21,013 nt of DNA from Apostichopus parvimensis (lineage: Eukaryota > Echinodermata > Holothuroidea > Aspidochirotida > Stichopodidae), in contig KN889613.1 of the NCBI GenBank assembly GCA_000934455.1, positions 27,717 through 48,729 of the forward strand. Direction: 5' to 3'. The position numbers were made by a program, and so were the translations under genes. Below, piece by piece: positions 11,172 through 19,704 of the stretch. The notes beneath the pieces are model-generated. The model did no database searches. It was given only the letters and a program-made list of their open reading frames with translations, and had not been told where the DNA came from. How positions within the stretch are numbered: the first letter of the stretch is position 1; every line of letters starts with the position of its first letter.

Positions 11172-11195
11172 TTAATCGAGTCGTCCGGTCCTCCA

Positions 11196-11210
11196 ACGGT
11201 GTATCACCGT
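11196..11210. repeat. Perfect 6-bp hairpin
   Basis: ACGGTG, loop TAT, CACCGT. It lies about 20 bp right of MITE copy 2. It is too small to assign a role. Confidence 0.6.
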
Positions 11211-12915
11211 ACGTCCGGGTGGACGTATAGAGTTTTAATAAAATCCGGATTTTTATGTATTTCGGCCTTCGTTTTAATACACACAATGGAAACCTTCCAT
11301 GATAGCGATTTGGTCATCCAATTACTCCAATCTTAGCACAGCAATGCAAATAATCAAAAGAAACACGTGATTTAAGGGCAAATGTGTAACATTAGATTGA
11401 GACTGCTCGACTGTAGGCCTCTTATAGTAGCTTAAATCGTGTACCGGATTCTCATATGTATAGGCAATGATACGATCACCCTTCAAACATTGCTATATAG
11501 TAATATTTTTTTGTTGAATCAATTTTCACCTTAAATCTTTTTAATTACGAAAATGAAACCAGCGGCACTTTCAATTAGGCCTACCCTGCGCCGTCTTCCC
11601 GGAGGCGCACGGCTCAGTTCAATATTTCTACCCATCAACACAGCATTATAGCTAATTAAAACGACATTTAAGCCAGCAATAGACCCGTACACATATAATG
11701 TATAATATATATGGTACGTTTCATTTATACGGTGACTAATTAGGCCTACTCGAGTCACTCACGGGCCACTATAAATACGGTACTTCGCGGAATCAGTAAT
11801 AATAGGCAGACACACATATATTATATAACAAACGCCCTCTGAAAATTTCGTGTCTATATATAGAAATACAAAGTTTCGCTTGGGTACCCATGCATAATCC
11901 AAGTTGCACTTGCTTTATTGGAACTTCCTTGAAATGTATAATTCTTTAATTAATGAAAGTGTAGATTCAATGTTAAATTGTAAAATACACCCTTTTCTTT
12001 CCTTTTCCGTTTTCGTAATCTATAGCTATCATTGATCGGTTGTTACAACTATAGGTTCATATTACAATTAGGCCTAATATACCAGATATGAAAAACAGAC
12101 ATGTTAATATTTTGAGCCAACATCCAAAATATGTTATTGTAGTCAACAATATAGGTATCACCGATAACCTTGCATGTAGCTATATATAGGCTACCGGTTA
12201 TATATAGCTTCCGTGGGCTACTTACCGTTTTATTGCGATGAAGTGCCCGAGTCAGCAAATATGTAAATATTCAGTTTCAAGTTTCCCAAAGTTTGAAATT
12301 GAACCCAAACTATAGTCTTTCATGGATGAAATCGACCTGCTGATTTGTAAAGTTAAACGACAATATTTGTAGGTCTGAGAAGTTTGTAGCCTGTTTATTT
12401 TATTTCCTTGACTATACAACTATATACAGTGATATGGTTATACCTCTTATAAAACTGTGCGTATATATGCAGTCGGAGACACCGTGAATCGATCGAACAA
12501 CAAACAGAACAAAGTCCGAAGAAGACTACTTCTGTTTTGATAAGCAGTAACTGGAAACATTTTGCGATAAGAAAGTCGGCGTAAGACAACTAAAGAAACA
12601 TGATGCCGTTGTATATAATGTAAACAGGATCTACTGCTTAACTGCATACCTTTGACCAGGGAGTTGTTATAGAAGCTAACTAAATTCAAATTATGACGGC
12701 TTGTTTCTATAGAATATATACCCACATATAGATATGAAACTATCTATACCGTACTCAGAGAAGCACCTCAATTTCTCATGTTGGTCATCTTGGCTATTCT
12801 ATGCGATTACAAGCAAATATGCTAAAAGGAGAACGATATTACAAAGCCGGCTGTATACAGGCTTAAAGTATATATTGTTTTTTATTATATTTTTAATATA
12901 CAAATAATATATGAA
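11211..12915. other. Unassigned sequence
   Basis: No gene, RNA or element boundary is supportable. It contains the AT-rich hairpin at 12178-12209 and an 18-bp word (12653-12670) that recurs inverted at 10750-10767. Confidence 0.4.
12178..12209. repeat. Inverted repeat, 11-bp arms
   Basis: AGCTATATATA (12178-12188) pairs exactly with TATATATAGCT (12199-12209) across a 10-base spacer containing GGCTACCGG. It could form a hairpin or cruciform. No coding or RNA-gene context was seen. Confidence 0.75.
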
Positions 12916-12930
12916 CACTAGCGGATCCAA

Positions 12931-12948
12931 GGGGGGCCATGGCCCCCC
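12931..12948. repeat. 18-bp perfect palindrome at hAT left end
   Basis: GGGGGGCCATGGCCCCCC, followed by further C residues. G/C palindromes just inside the ends are common in hAT MITEs of marine animals and may take part in end recognition, which is an inference. Confidence 0.85.
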
Positions 12949-13078
12949 CCCCCCAAAGGTGAGCCAAAAAGTGTTTCCGAACATCCGCTAAATCATATGA
13001 TTGGAAATTAAAAAAATCGAGAGGAATAGCAGTGGTAGACTAGTCTAAACCTTTTCGTTTTCTGGTTAAAATTAAATG

Positions 13079-13585
13079 CAGAGCTCCCAACTGACCCGCA
13101 ATTCGCGGGAATTAGACCCGCATTCTAACACCCAAACCCGCTGACCCGCACAAGCGTCCGAAAAAATCGCATTGTAATTGTCAAGTATACATAAAAAAAT
13201 TTGCATCAAATTTTGACTTAGCAACCATCATTTCTTTAGCATTTAGCATAATAGAGTATTGAACCTCCTTTACATCATTTGAACCTCAAATTAGCCTATA
13301 TTTCTTTTCATTGGGGCGAGCAGCGAACATTTTCATGCCACGGGAAAGAATGAATTATCACCTACTATTCAATTTATTGATGTTACACACAAAAAAATGC
13401 ATATTTCTCAGAAAATTTTGGGTGACAAAAGCCTATCTAAGTGCCACCATTTTACATGTAGGCATCACCAGGATTCCAAAAAAATTCAAAAGGGGGAGGG
13501 GACACCCCTCCCCTTAAACCCCTCCCCCAGGACTGCGATTCGTGGCATGGACCAGCATTTGCCTTCTCAAGAGTTGGGAGCTATG
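13079..13585. mobile_element. Inverted-repeat unit nested in the hAT element
   Basis: The left end reads CAGAGCTCCCAACT (13079-13092). The reverse complement of the right end reads CATAGCTCCCAACTC (13585-13571). Thirteen of fourteen bases agree, and both ends begin CA, as in hAT elements. Both flanks contain TAAATG (13073-13078 and 13586-13591), but the 8-bp flanks are not identical, so a target duplication is only suggestive. Close to the left end ACCCGC-like words repeat (GACCCGCA, AGACCCGC, AACCCGCTGACCCGC). About 500 bp, with no transposase. It could be a younger insertion or an original subterminal repeat of the outer element. Confidence 0.55.
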
Positions 13586-13923
13586 TAAATGTATGAGCAT
13601 GAGGATTTACAGTTTAACACCATTTTGCAGTTACAGGCTGGTTGTAAGAAATTTATAACCTATGAGAAATAAAATTTCTTGAGAAAGATGATCCCAACTT
13701 TGTTTTATAAATATTTTAGAAAATTACACCTGGGAAACATTTTTTTAGAAGTAAATTAACATCACCATTGTACACTTTTGTCGCACCAAATTGCATCTGA
13801 GGGCATTCAGCAATAGAAAATTTTCCAAAGGGGAGGGGGCACCCCCTACCCTTAGACCCCTCCCCCATATCACTCTAATGCCACTTTGGCCCCTCCCAAA
13901 CAAAGGCTCTGGATCCGCCAGTG

Positions 13924-14349
13924 TATATGAATATTATAATAACTTTCTTAATGTTTCTGTTTTCTTGGACTACTGTTATGCTGGGGCGAACATACGGGTG
14001 AGTAGGAAAGGGGGGGGGGGGCTGAAATCGATGCCAAGTCGGTCCCAAAATTGGAGCCGATTTAAGCGTGGCCTTACATTCTAAACATAAGGATAATAAT
14101 ACAACCATGGGGTAAAATATAAAAAAAAGTTGTCTCTGCTTCAGGCTTTCGTCTATAAAAAAAACATAGTTTCTTCCGGGAGCTACGTACCCGTAATGTA
14201 TTGCTGTGCGTAAAAATCGCTTCTCACTGCAGCCAATCACAGTGTGCAGTTGTATACTTAGTGCCGCTTCTGTTTGTATATTTTTGGTTTCGATGATAAT
14301 GATATGCATTCATGCAGGCGGAGTGTGCGTGAATGTGTGTGTGTGACTC
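13924..14349. other. Sequence between hAT element and tandem repeat
   Basis: Holds a G12 run (14010-14021) preceded by GTGAGTAGGAAAG, and a short GTGTGTGTG stretch near 14333. No gene is supportable. Confidence 0.4.
14010..14021. repeat. Poly-G tract (G12)
   Basis: Twelve consecutive G. It resembles the homopolymers at the ends of nearby hAT-like elements, but no matching terminus was found. Confidence 0.9.
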
Positions 14350-14453
14350 CTCGCTTGTAAACACGATATCTGAAGAAGGGAACATTGGACCAATGTAATA
14401 TTTGGTGTATATGAGAACCACATTGATTAGAAGAACCCTATTGTTTTGTGGGG

Positions 14454-14466
14454 AGGTCAAAGGTCA
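14454..14466 (+). promoter_or_regulatory. DR1 nuclear-receptor motif match
   Basis: AGGTCA A AGGTCA, an exact direct repeat with one-base spacing, the consensus bound by RXR/HNF4/COUP-type receptors. The motif is a fixed part of the tandem repeat unit, so its presence does not show regulatory use here. A one-mismatch copy lies at 14600-14612. Confidence 0.35.
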
Positions 14467-14743
14467 TTTGGGGTCACCAGGGGCCAAATAGTGAAAACCT
14501 TGTAAACACGATATCTCAAGGAGGTAAACTTGGACCAATCTCATATTTCGTGAGTAGGAGGACCACATTTAGGTGCAACAGCCTACAATTGTTTTGTGGA
14601 GATCAAAGGTCATTTGAGGGCGCCGGGGGTCAAATTGAGTAAACCTTGTAAACAGGATATCTCAAGAAGAAAAGCTTGGATCAATCTCGCATTTCGTGTG
14701 AAGGAGTACCACATTGAGTATGGTGGAGGTTCAAGTCCATTTG

Positions 14744-14759
14744 GGGTCACTAGAGGTCA
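14744..14759 (+). promoter_or_regulatory. DR4-like nuclear-receptor motif match
   Basis: GGGTCA CTAG AGGTCA, a direct repeat with four-base spacing, in the third repeat unit. The same place in the first unit reads GGGTCA CCAG GGGCCA. Sequence match only. Confidence 0.3.
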
Positions 14760-14860
14760 AATTGTGAAAACCTTGTAAACACGATTACTCAAGAAGGGAA
14801 GGTTGGACGAATCTCATATTTAGTATGTAGTTGGTACACGTTCAGAACAAGATTTTATTA

Positions 14861-14873
14861 AGGTCAAAGGTCA
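14861..14873 (+). promoter_or_regulatory. DR1 nuclear-receptor motif match
   Basis: A second exact AGGTCA A AGGTCA in the fourth repeat unit, preserved although surrounding bases have drifted. Function untested. Confidence 0.35.
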
Positions 14874-14910
14874 GTTGGAGCCACCAGACACCAAATTGTG
14901 GAAACCTTGT

Positions 14911-15682
14911 TTTATAAGCTACCGTATCTCCCGCAGACCAGCCTATCAGATAACATGTGCGTTACGCCTCATACGAATAGGAGGCTATTGGCAATTGGAA
15001 ATGAGCTTATGGGCATCCGTAGAATTTAAAACTGAAAACACGAACATATTTGCATTGGCTTCAACGTGCCGCTCGGAAGCCTTGCGTACAGAAGGGTGTA
15101 CTTCTATAGTACAGCGGTTCTATTGGACGTTTTCCGTCGTACTTATTTTCAGGTTGGATGTGGTTTCGTTGTGACCAGGCAGCGTTTATGAAACTTAACA
15201 GATCGTCTAGTTAGATTTTTACTATGACCAATATCAATGCGAAATAATTGTGTAAAACGGTCTTAGTTTGGCAGTGAGTTCACGCGAGCTTTTGTCTGGA
15301 TCGGCTGTTGATCTCAATTTGTGTAGTCTCTTCCATCAGTTTCAGCATAATTCACAAAGTAAAGAACAATTTAAAGAGTTTTGAGACAAGTTTGCTGTTT
15401 TTGCTGCTAGGATTTTTGGGAGATAGATGCTCTTACAACCTCAGATTGTCATTGTTTCAAGTTTAAATTTCATACTGCAAAGAAACATGACTTTCCAATG
15501 TGCAATTACGAGCACCATGTAGTCTGCCTAACTGCCTAACCTGTGTTCATAAAAAGTATTGATGTTGCAGATCTGTACTTTGGAGACAACAATCATAGGC
15601 CTAGTGGCGAGTGAAATTTGGCGAGATTTTTAGTCACGATCGCCAAATAGCGAGTACTTTTAAAAATATTTGTCGAGGCCTG
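14911..15682. other. Unassigned sequence between the two tandem-repeat blocks
   Basis: A 99-codon plus-strand frame (14875-15174) begins inside the repeat and has no recognisable domain. A short TTTGGCGA / TCGCCAAA inverted pair lies near 15615-15655. No gene is called. Confidence 0.4.
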
Positions 15683-15932
15683 AAAACCTTGAAAACATGA
15701 TTTCTCATGTTAGAAATCATGGATACTTTTCATATATGGTACATGGATTTGCCATATTGAGTACAAGAATCCTGTTGCTTGTGAGGTCAAATCTTCTTTG
15801 AGGTCACCAGAGGTCAAACTCTGAAAAACCTTTTACATTATATCTAATGATGGAAATCGTGGATACCTCTAACACTTGGTGTGTGGATTCATAACATTGG
15901 AGTACAAGACCCCTATAGTTTTTGGTGTATAG
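15683..15932 (+). repeat. Two further divergent units of the DR-containing repeat
   Basis: AAAACCTTGAAAACATGATT at 15683 and GAAAAACCTTTTACATTATA at about 15823 are about 142 bp apart. Both are followed by the same order of words as the 14350 array (ATGGATAC, TACAAGA, GAGGTCA). They are more diverged than the first block and probably an older part of the same array, separated by about 770 bp. Confidence 0.75.
15801..15816 (+). promoter_or_regulatory. Perfect DR4 nuclear-receptor motif match
   Basis: AGGTCA CCAG AGGTCA, exact half-sites with four-base spacing, as in thyroid-hormone-receptor or LXR-type elements of vertebrates. It is part of the repeat unit, so no regulatory role is implied without other evidence. 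Confidence 0.35.
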
Positions 15933-16187
15933 CCACGTACAGTAGACTGAGACTGAGTGTTATTGTATCAAAACGGTGGTTCGGGCCATTTCTATTGTAA
16001 TAGCTAGTTCTGGTTATACTAACAACCAGAAGTCTAGTGCACTGATGTCATCGAAACCTCAATGCATTTTGCATTCTGGTTTTAGATGTTGCGGTCTGGT
16101 GGTCGATCTCGAAACCCAGCGCACTACCCGCGTATGGTAGGCCATACGGGAAATGATTGCTGAATTAATGTCCATACGAATTAAAAT

Positions 16188-16402
16188 CATTACTGGTATT
16201 AATTCTATTTAATACCGGTATTACTTCTCAGCCAATCACCATGCAGCTTCATATGCCGGTATTAAATATAATTAATACCGGCGTTAAATAGAATTAATAC
16301 CGGCATTAAATAGAATTAATACCGGCATTAAATAGAATTAATACCGGTATTAAATAGAATTAATACCGGTATTAAATAGAATTAATACCGGCATTAAATA
16401 TA
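16188..16402. repeat. 22-bp palindromic minisatellite plus inverted copy
   Basis: From 16256 six full units and one partial unit follow each other at exactly 22 bp, with sequence CCGGYATTAAATAGAATTAATA. The join between units contains the palindrome TTAATACCGGTATTAA, or TTAATACCGGCATTAA with one change. Upstream, 16195-16218 carries the unit in opposite orientation (GGTATTAATTCTATTTAATA then CCGG), separated by a 37-bp unique spacer. The whole block can fold back on itself. C/T variation sits only at one base after CCGG, a possible deamination site, since CG dinucleotides occur in every unit. Confidence 0.92.
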
Positions 16403-16462
16403 CCATACTTGTTTGGTTGGCACTGCATCTTTAGTTGCGCTACATAGTAATATGCAATGTTA
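16403..16462. other. Spacer
   Basis: Short sequence right of the minisatellite, with nothing recognised. Confidence 0.4.
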
Positions 16463-16663
16463 TTAACAAGTTTCCAGCTCTTGTGCCAGGCGTGAAATTT
16501 CCCCCGTTAGTTCATCCAGAGACACTGATGCGACATTGTACTCGTCTACATTCAGGAGTCTTCCAAGCTTTGCATAGCGTAATGCTCTTCGAAGATTAAC
16601 AAACCGGTTCAAAGCATTGCGAACTGGCAAAACATCGGATTGTGTAGGATTTGGAGTCAACAT
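16463..16663 (-). CDS. Small open frame, unknown product (weak)
   Basis: A minus-strand frame of 66 codons with ATG start and TAA stop. The product begins MLTPNPTQSDVLPVRNALNR, has an Arg/Leu-rich middle (RRALRYAKLGRLL) and an acidic, possibly coiled-coil C-terminus (DELTGEISRLAQELETC). Composition is balanced and less AT-driven than most frames here, which makes it a better candidate than its neighbours. It could be a leftover of a transposon protein or a terminal exon. The upstream GTCAATAACCTAC region gives no clear promoter. No family was recognised. Confidence 0.25.
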   Translation of the reverse strand: MLTPNPTQSDVLPVRNALNRFVNLRRALRYAKLGRLLNVDEYNVASVSLDELTGEISRLAQELETC

Positions 16664-16768
16664 TTGTCAATAACCTACAAGTATCGTTCACTTCTCGACG
16701 AAATCATGCAGAAATTGTACTTTTTCTATCATGCGTGTCATTGCGTTGTATATACTTTGCTTTCTACA

Positions 16769-17129
16769 CAGGGGGCTAGGAAGCTTCCAAAAAATGGGGG
16801 TGGGCCCGGGGGCACAACATCAGAGGAGCATTTTCTCATTCCACAACCACCACTCGTTATGCTATAAACCGATACACACCGGCCTTATCACGCTGACAGA
16901 ATACCTTTAAATATATACGGTATGGTGTGTTAGTATGGTATCAATACTATTATGGTGCACGTGGATAATTAAAATAAAATTTTAAAATTAACAAAGGCTT
17001 AAGATATCCAAAAGACAATTCTTCATCAATGGGGCACATTTTATTTGCCAGTAGGACACATTTGCTATTTTGGAATAAAAGTGGGGGCATGTGCCCCAGT
17101 GCCCCCCCCCCCACGACTCCTACCCCCTG
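16769..17129. mobile_element. Short hAT-like MITE, CAGGGGG ends
   Basis: The left end reads CAGGGGGCTAGGAAG. The reverse complement of the right end reads CAGGGGGTAGGAGTC, so they agree for 12 bases with one gap. Just inside both ends are G/C-rich blocks: GGGGGTGGGCCCGGGGGCAC at the left, and GGGGGCATGTGCCCC plus a C11 run (17102-17112) at the right. The 361-bp size and CAGGGG start fit hAT MITEs. No 8-bp target duplication is visible (TTTCTACA against CTTGTGTT). The right end is immediately followed by LINE coding sequence, so a later rearrangement or deletion may have removed the flank. There is no transposase. Confidence 0.55.
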
Positions 17130-17151
17130 CTTGTGTTTCCTCGTTAATAAC

Positions 17152-19704
17152 CAGTGGTGCTCCGATGTCAAGGTTGTTTCTAAAGGATGTACCATGGATC
17201 CAGAATATATAACTATTATATTTGAATTTATCATCGGTTACCATGACATTAGTTCACATCCACCCTAACGCGAACACTACTGTTGCTCTCGGTGATCTGG
17301 CTGAAGTTATCTTTGACTATAAAAACCCGTGATCCCATTGTTTGCAAGAGATTTTAGCAAAGCTTATCTGAAAAAAGTGCTATACCAAACAACATGTTAC
17401 TTGTCCAAACTCGGGGCAAAATTACTCTCGATCGTAGCCTATACCTATTGTATGGCTTACATCGGCTTACAAATCCATTGAGCCCTACTCGGTAGTTCTG
17501 ATCACTCTGTAGTCCTCCCTATTTATTCATTAAAAAACAAGAATGTCACATTGTGGCCTCACTTCGCTGTCGACGAGTTACGCAACTGTTTCGAGTGCAC
17601 TGATTGGAGTGTATTTTAAAGCCATGTGTGATTTGGACGAGTACACAAACACTGTAACGCATTACGTGCGCTTTTGTTAGGAGATCAGGATCGTATCGTC
17701 AAGCTAAGTCAACTCTAAAACAGGCCATAAGGGATGCAAAAAGGACTTACCGTCTCCGAGTTGATAACAAAATTGAATACGGGGACTCCCGGGCTTTCTG
17801 GTCAAGTATTAACCTTACTAATTAATACAAGGGTCCTACCAAATCAGCTTATCCCGATGATGCTTATTCCCCACCGCCTTAATACGCTCGCATTGATCGT
17901 GGAAACTACAGCGAGGCTTTACCAGCACAATGTGACGACGACCGGCCGCCATTTTGTTATCACTGACCATGACACATCAGACGTATACATTCTCCAAGCT
18001 GAAGGAACATAAGGCGCCGGGCCCAGACGACATTGACGATTATTGACATTTTGCTGCTCCCAATTAGCGACCGTGTTCACGAAATTTTTTAAATGGTCCC
18101 TTCTTCCCTGCATGTGTTGTTCCGTCATGCTTTAAAAAAGCTACTATACAGTAGGCCTAATACCTATACCGAAGAAAAACCCTCTGTTTCTTGTCTAAAT
18201 GACTGCCAATGGCACTTACGTCCGTTATCATGAAATGTTTCGAAAAACAGGTTTTAAAGTTCTTGAATTCTAGCTAAGCTGCCAAAGAAACTTGATACTT
18301 TCCAATTTGCTTACAAATCCAACATGAAATGTTACATCACCTTGAAGAGAATACATCTTATGTCAGAGTCTTATTTATTGATTATATTTCAGCGTTTAAT
18401 ACTATTGTTCCTTGTAAACTGCGTTTTAAGTTAATCAATGACCTCAGGCTCCCTGTTTCTATTTTGGATCTTAGATTTTCTTTTAATTCGTTCTCAAGTT
18501 GTCAAAATTGGTGTTAATTTATCTTCCGTTTTGGTTTTGAACACTGGGACACCGCAAGGCTGTCCTTTTTGTCTCCGAAATTATATTCACTTTTTACTAA
18601 TTCTTTAGTAGTGAAATTTGCTGATGATACCACCGTCACCGGTCTAATGTCGAAAGGTTGACGAGTCCGAACTACCGAGCTCACATAGATACCATTTTCA
18701 ATTGGTGCAAAGTGAACAACTTGCTGCACCACAATTAGAGTAGTGTTCATCCGCTCGAAAGGTTTACCATTGTCAGAGAAAAGAGGTAAAAGTACCTACA
18801 TTATATCAGTTACTGTCATCGTTTTTCTACCTTTTTATGAAAGAGCTTAATTTAAAGTACAGATGGTGTGAAAATAGGGAGGATCGAAGGTAATATAAAC
18901 CATTTAGAAAAGCTTTGGTTAAATGTTGATCTTACTCCGAGAAAAACAGATGGAAGGGTGGGGGTTCAATATGCTAAACTTGCTCCTCTTGTAGTTCATG
19001 ATATAGAAGTTTGCAAGTGCCATGATAGGCCAAGATTTCAGCTATCATGTGGTGGGTAGGATATACCAGTTGAAAACTTCTATCTATGCATTGGCAGGTC
19101 TTGAAAGTGACGAGTTCAGTGTGTAAGTCAATGGAACCTTAATGTTATACGAAAACAAAAGAAACGATTGTAGACTTTAGATGAAATAAAAGGCACATGC
19201 TCCCTCTCTCAAGTACTGTTGTTGAACAAGTATCTTCACTCAAGTTTCTGGAAACATATTTCGGACGATCTTTCTTGGACGGTAAATTCTATTGAATTCT
19301 GCAAAAAACTTGGCCAAACAGCGTCTTTATTTCTTGCGTAAATTCAAATCATTTGGAGTAAATCAGTTTATTTTAGTTAATTTTTATCATGCAATAATCG
19401 AAAATCGTGCTCAGTTCATCAATTACGGTCTGCTTTGGCCGTGTAAACCAATCTGACCTCTTTAAGTAATCGTGTATTATTCGGTCTGCGGAAAAAAATC
19501 ATTGGTACGAGCATCGCTGCACACGATATATCTAGAAACGGACCGCTAAGAGATTGGACAAAAATTAGGAGTGATTCGAATCACCCTGTTAATGGTTATT
19601 TTAATTTTATACCTTCAAATCGTCGTCTCCGTACTTTAAGGGGAAATAAGCGTCTGACGGATAGTTTTTTCCCATCTGCTGTGAAATTATTTAATTCGTC
19701 ATAA
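17152..19704 (+). pseudogene. LINE ORF2 remnant: endonuclease and reverse transcriptase
   Basis: The product copied LINE RNA into the genome: an APE-type endonuclease nicks DNA and the reverse transcriptase primes there. Remnants in order are QWCSDVKVVSKGCTMDPEY (17152, frame 1), HIHPNANTTVALGDLAEVI (17255, frame 2), TRGKITLDR (17409, frame 3) and GSSDHSVVL (17491, frame 1) with the endonuclease SDH motif. Next are the linker from AFVRRS at 17670 to a stop at 17826, KAPGPDDID (18011), RT motif A FIDYISAFNTI (18372 onwards), GTPQGCPF (about 18544) and FADDTTVTG with the catalytic Asp pair (about 18617). CKVNNL (about 18700), ETIVDFR (about 19162), FLRKFKSFGV and FFPSAVKLFNSS before TAA at 19702 complete it. 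There are at least six frame changes, several in-frame stops and a deletion between FTNS and FADD. It cannot encode an active protein. Confidence 0.88.
18739..19158. other. ~0.4-kb foreign segment interrupting the LINE
   Basis: In related LINEs the phrase after CK.NNL runs straight on to K.KE.IVDFR. Here the first part ends at about 18738 (TTGCTGCACCACAATT) and the second resumes at about 19159 (AAAGAAACGATTGTAGAC), leaving about 420 bp that do not belong. The segment has no clear terminal inverted repeat or target duplication. It contains a 63-codon plus frame (18868-19059), beginning MKIGRIEGNINHLEKLWLNV and ending CKCHDRPRFQLSCGG, that I do not recognise. It could be an unidentified short element or part of a rearrangement. 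Confidence 0.55.

Larger units (their letters stand above)
12916..13923. mobile_element. Non-autonomous hAT element with 8-bp TSD
   Basis: The element starts CACTAGCGGATCCA, and the reverse complement of its right end is CACTGGCGGATCCA, so 13 of 14 bases match. It is flanked by the exact 8-bp direct repeat TATATGAA (12908-12915 and 13924-13931). An 8-bp duplication with CA..TG ends is the signature of the hAT superfamily. Just inside the left end lies the palindrome GGGGGGCCATGGCCCCCC (12931-12948), then a C12 run. Near the right end are G- and C-rich blocks (about 13492-13530 and 13829-13866). The body has no transposase-length frame, so the element depends on a partner elsewhere. A second inverted-repeat unit sits inside it (13079-13585). 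A 144-codon minus frame at 14309-13875 crosses the right boundary and is therefore a chance frame. Confidence 0.92.
14350..14910 (+). repeat. Degenerate tandem repeat, 127-146-bp unit, four copies
   Basis: The word CTTGTAAACACGATATCTCAAG or a close variant starts at 14354, 14499, 14645 and 14772. A fifth partial start (CCTTGTTTTATAAGC) lies at about 14906. Spacings are 145, 146, 127 and 134 bp. Each unit then reads roughly GGACCAATCTCATATTT, ACCACATT, TTGTTTTGTGGAGGTCAAAG, and GGTCACCAGAGGTCAAATTG. Related units lie at 15683-15932. I know this type of AGGTCAAAGGTCA repeat from several marine invertebrate genomes. Unit size near a nucleosome length and decay of copies suggest an old satellite-derived or transposon-internal array. 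The open frames in it are by-products. Confidence 0.9.

Noticed and set aside
13875-14309. 144-codon open frame on the minus strand
   Set aside because: It crosses the exact right border and target duplication of the hAT element and includes the poly-G tract (poly-Pro), so it cannot be an original gene.
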